Assembly: GCA_001313065.1 (NCBI GenBank) | Contig: BBFD01000037.1 | Span: 1-19,856, forward strand | DNA: 19,856 nucleotides | Reading direction: 5' to 3' | DNA from: Silvimonas sp. JCM 19000 | Lineage (GTDB): Bacteria; Pseudomonadota; Gammaproteobacteria; Burkholderiales; Chitinibacteraceae | In this document: positions 19,588-19,856 of the stretch, piece by piece | Position numbering within the stretch: the stretch's first letter is position 1 | How the letters are laid out: each line of letters starts with the position of its first letter | The notes under the pieces: generated by a model | Told to the model about the DNA's origin: nothing | Seen by the model: the letters and a program-made list of their open reading frames with translations, nothing else | Databases searched by the model: none | Program-made: the position numbers and the translations under genes

Positions 19588-19856
19588 CTAAGACGCTTTG
19601 CGCAGCGTGCGCAGCATAAAACGGGCGGGGTCGATGGCTTCGGCCAGCGCCGTTTCCACAGGCAGCGGTTCAGCATTCAGCTGGCTGGCCAGCAACTCCG
19701 CGCACAGTTGCGAGAACGTCAGCCCGCGTGATCCCAGCCCCAGCAAGCCATAAACCCCCGGCCAGCGCTGCACCTGCGCCAACTGATGCGCCTTGGTCTG
19801 CTGCGCCAACGGCAAGGGCAGCGCGCCACCAGCGGCATGCGATCGGGCGAAGTGGG
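19588..19856 (-). CDS. mnmC: C-terminal end of bifunctional tRNA modification protein MnmC (partial, one indel)
   Basis: MnmC completes 5-methylaminomethyl-2-thiouridine at tRNA position 34. Its C-terminal FAD-dependent domain removes the carboxymethyl group and its N-terminal domain methylates. Only the last about 90 residues of the oxidoreductase domain are in the window; the rest lies past the right edge. Visible: SPDRMPLVG, VYGLLGLGSRGLTFSQLCAELLASQ and the ending IDPARFMLRTLRKAS. GLGSRGL is the FAD-domain motif near the C-terminus of MnmC and related DAO-fold enzymes. One G is missing near 19832 (restores PLVGALPLPLAQQ). Another DAO-fold oxidoreductase cannot be fully excluded from this fragment. 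Confidence 0.75.
   Translation of the reverse strand, partial: HFARSHAAGGALPLPLAQQTKAHQLAQVQRWPGVYGLLGLGSRGLTFSQLCAELLASQLNAEPLPVETALAEAIDPARFMLRTLRKAS

Overview
This window looks like a piece of a betaproteobacterial chromosome. The main reasons are the gene order pyrG-kdsA-eno-ftsB, a PhaB-type reductase, a long-form ThyA, MnmC, and GC-rich coding sequence. Neisseriales or a close relative is my best guess, made from family resemblance only. Almost all of it is housekeeping or common accessory gene content. I see no rRNA, tRNA, CRISPR array, insertion sequence or prophage.

One property dominates the reading. Most genes are interrupted by small indels. A or T runs that should be 4-6 long read 1-3 bases too long, and scattered positions, mostly G or C doublets and triplets, lack one base. 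Correcting these restores full-length conserved proteins in every case, so I annotate whole genes across the breaks, treat the breaks as probable sequence errors and not as pseudogenes, and give the positions in each entry.

Layout. 2-870: rluB (start missing). 904-1485: greB. 1531-3594: membrane histidine kinase. 3673-4653: thyA. 4776-5804: adenine deaminase. 5866-7053 (-): AGE-family sugar epimerase/isomerase, convergent with the deaminase across a two-way terminator. 7307-7741: secreted DUF4124 protein. 7864-9667: ATM1-type ABC exporter. 9639-10931 (-): TPR-methyltransferase, whose 3' end overlaps the exporter. 11032-11630: TetR regulator. 11651-12383 (-): phaB. 12721-16662: pyrG, kdsA, eno, then ftsB (16777-17148). 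17260-18725: MocR-type (GntR/aminotransferase) regulator. 18747-19052 (-): small secreted four-cysteine protein. 19137-19406 (-): DUF2917 protein. 19588 to the end (-): C-terminus of MnmC.

Functionally, the window supplies rRNA and tRNA modification (RluB, MnmC), transcript elongation (GreB), pyrimidine and purine metabolism (ThyA, PyrG, adenine deaminase), LPS Kdo synthesis (KdsA), glycolysis (Eno) and division (FtsB). The most interesting part is the right end. The MocR regulator's own promoter and the region upstream of the DUF2917 gene both carry a pair of ACTGTNNTG direct repeats spaced exactly 41 bp start to start. This predicts a small MocR regulon made of the regulator itself, DUF2917 and possibly the downstream secreted Cys protein.
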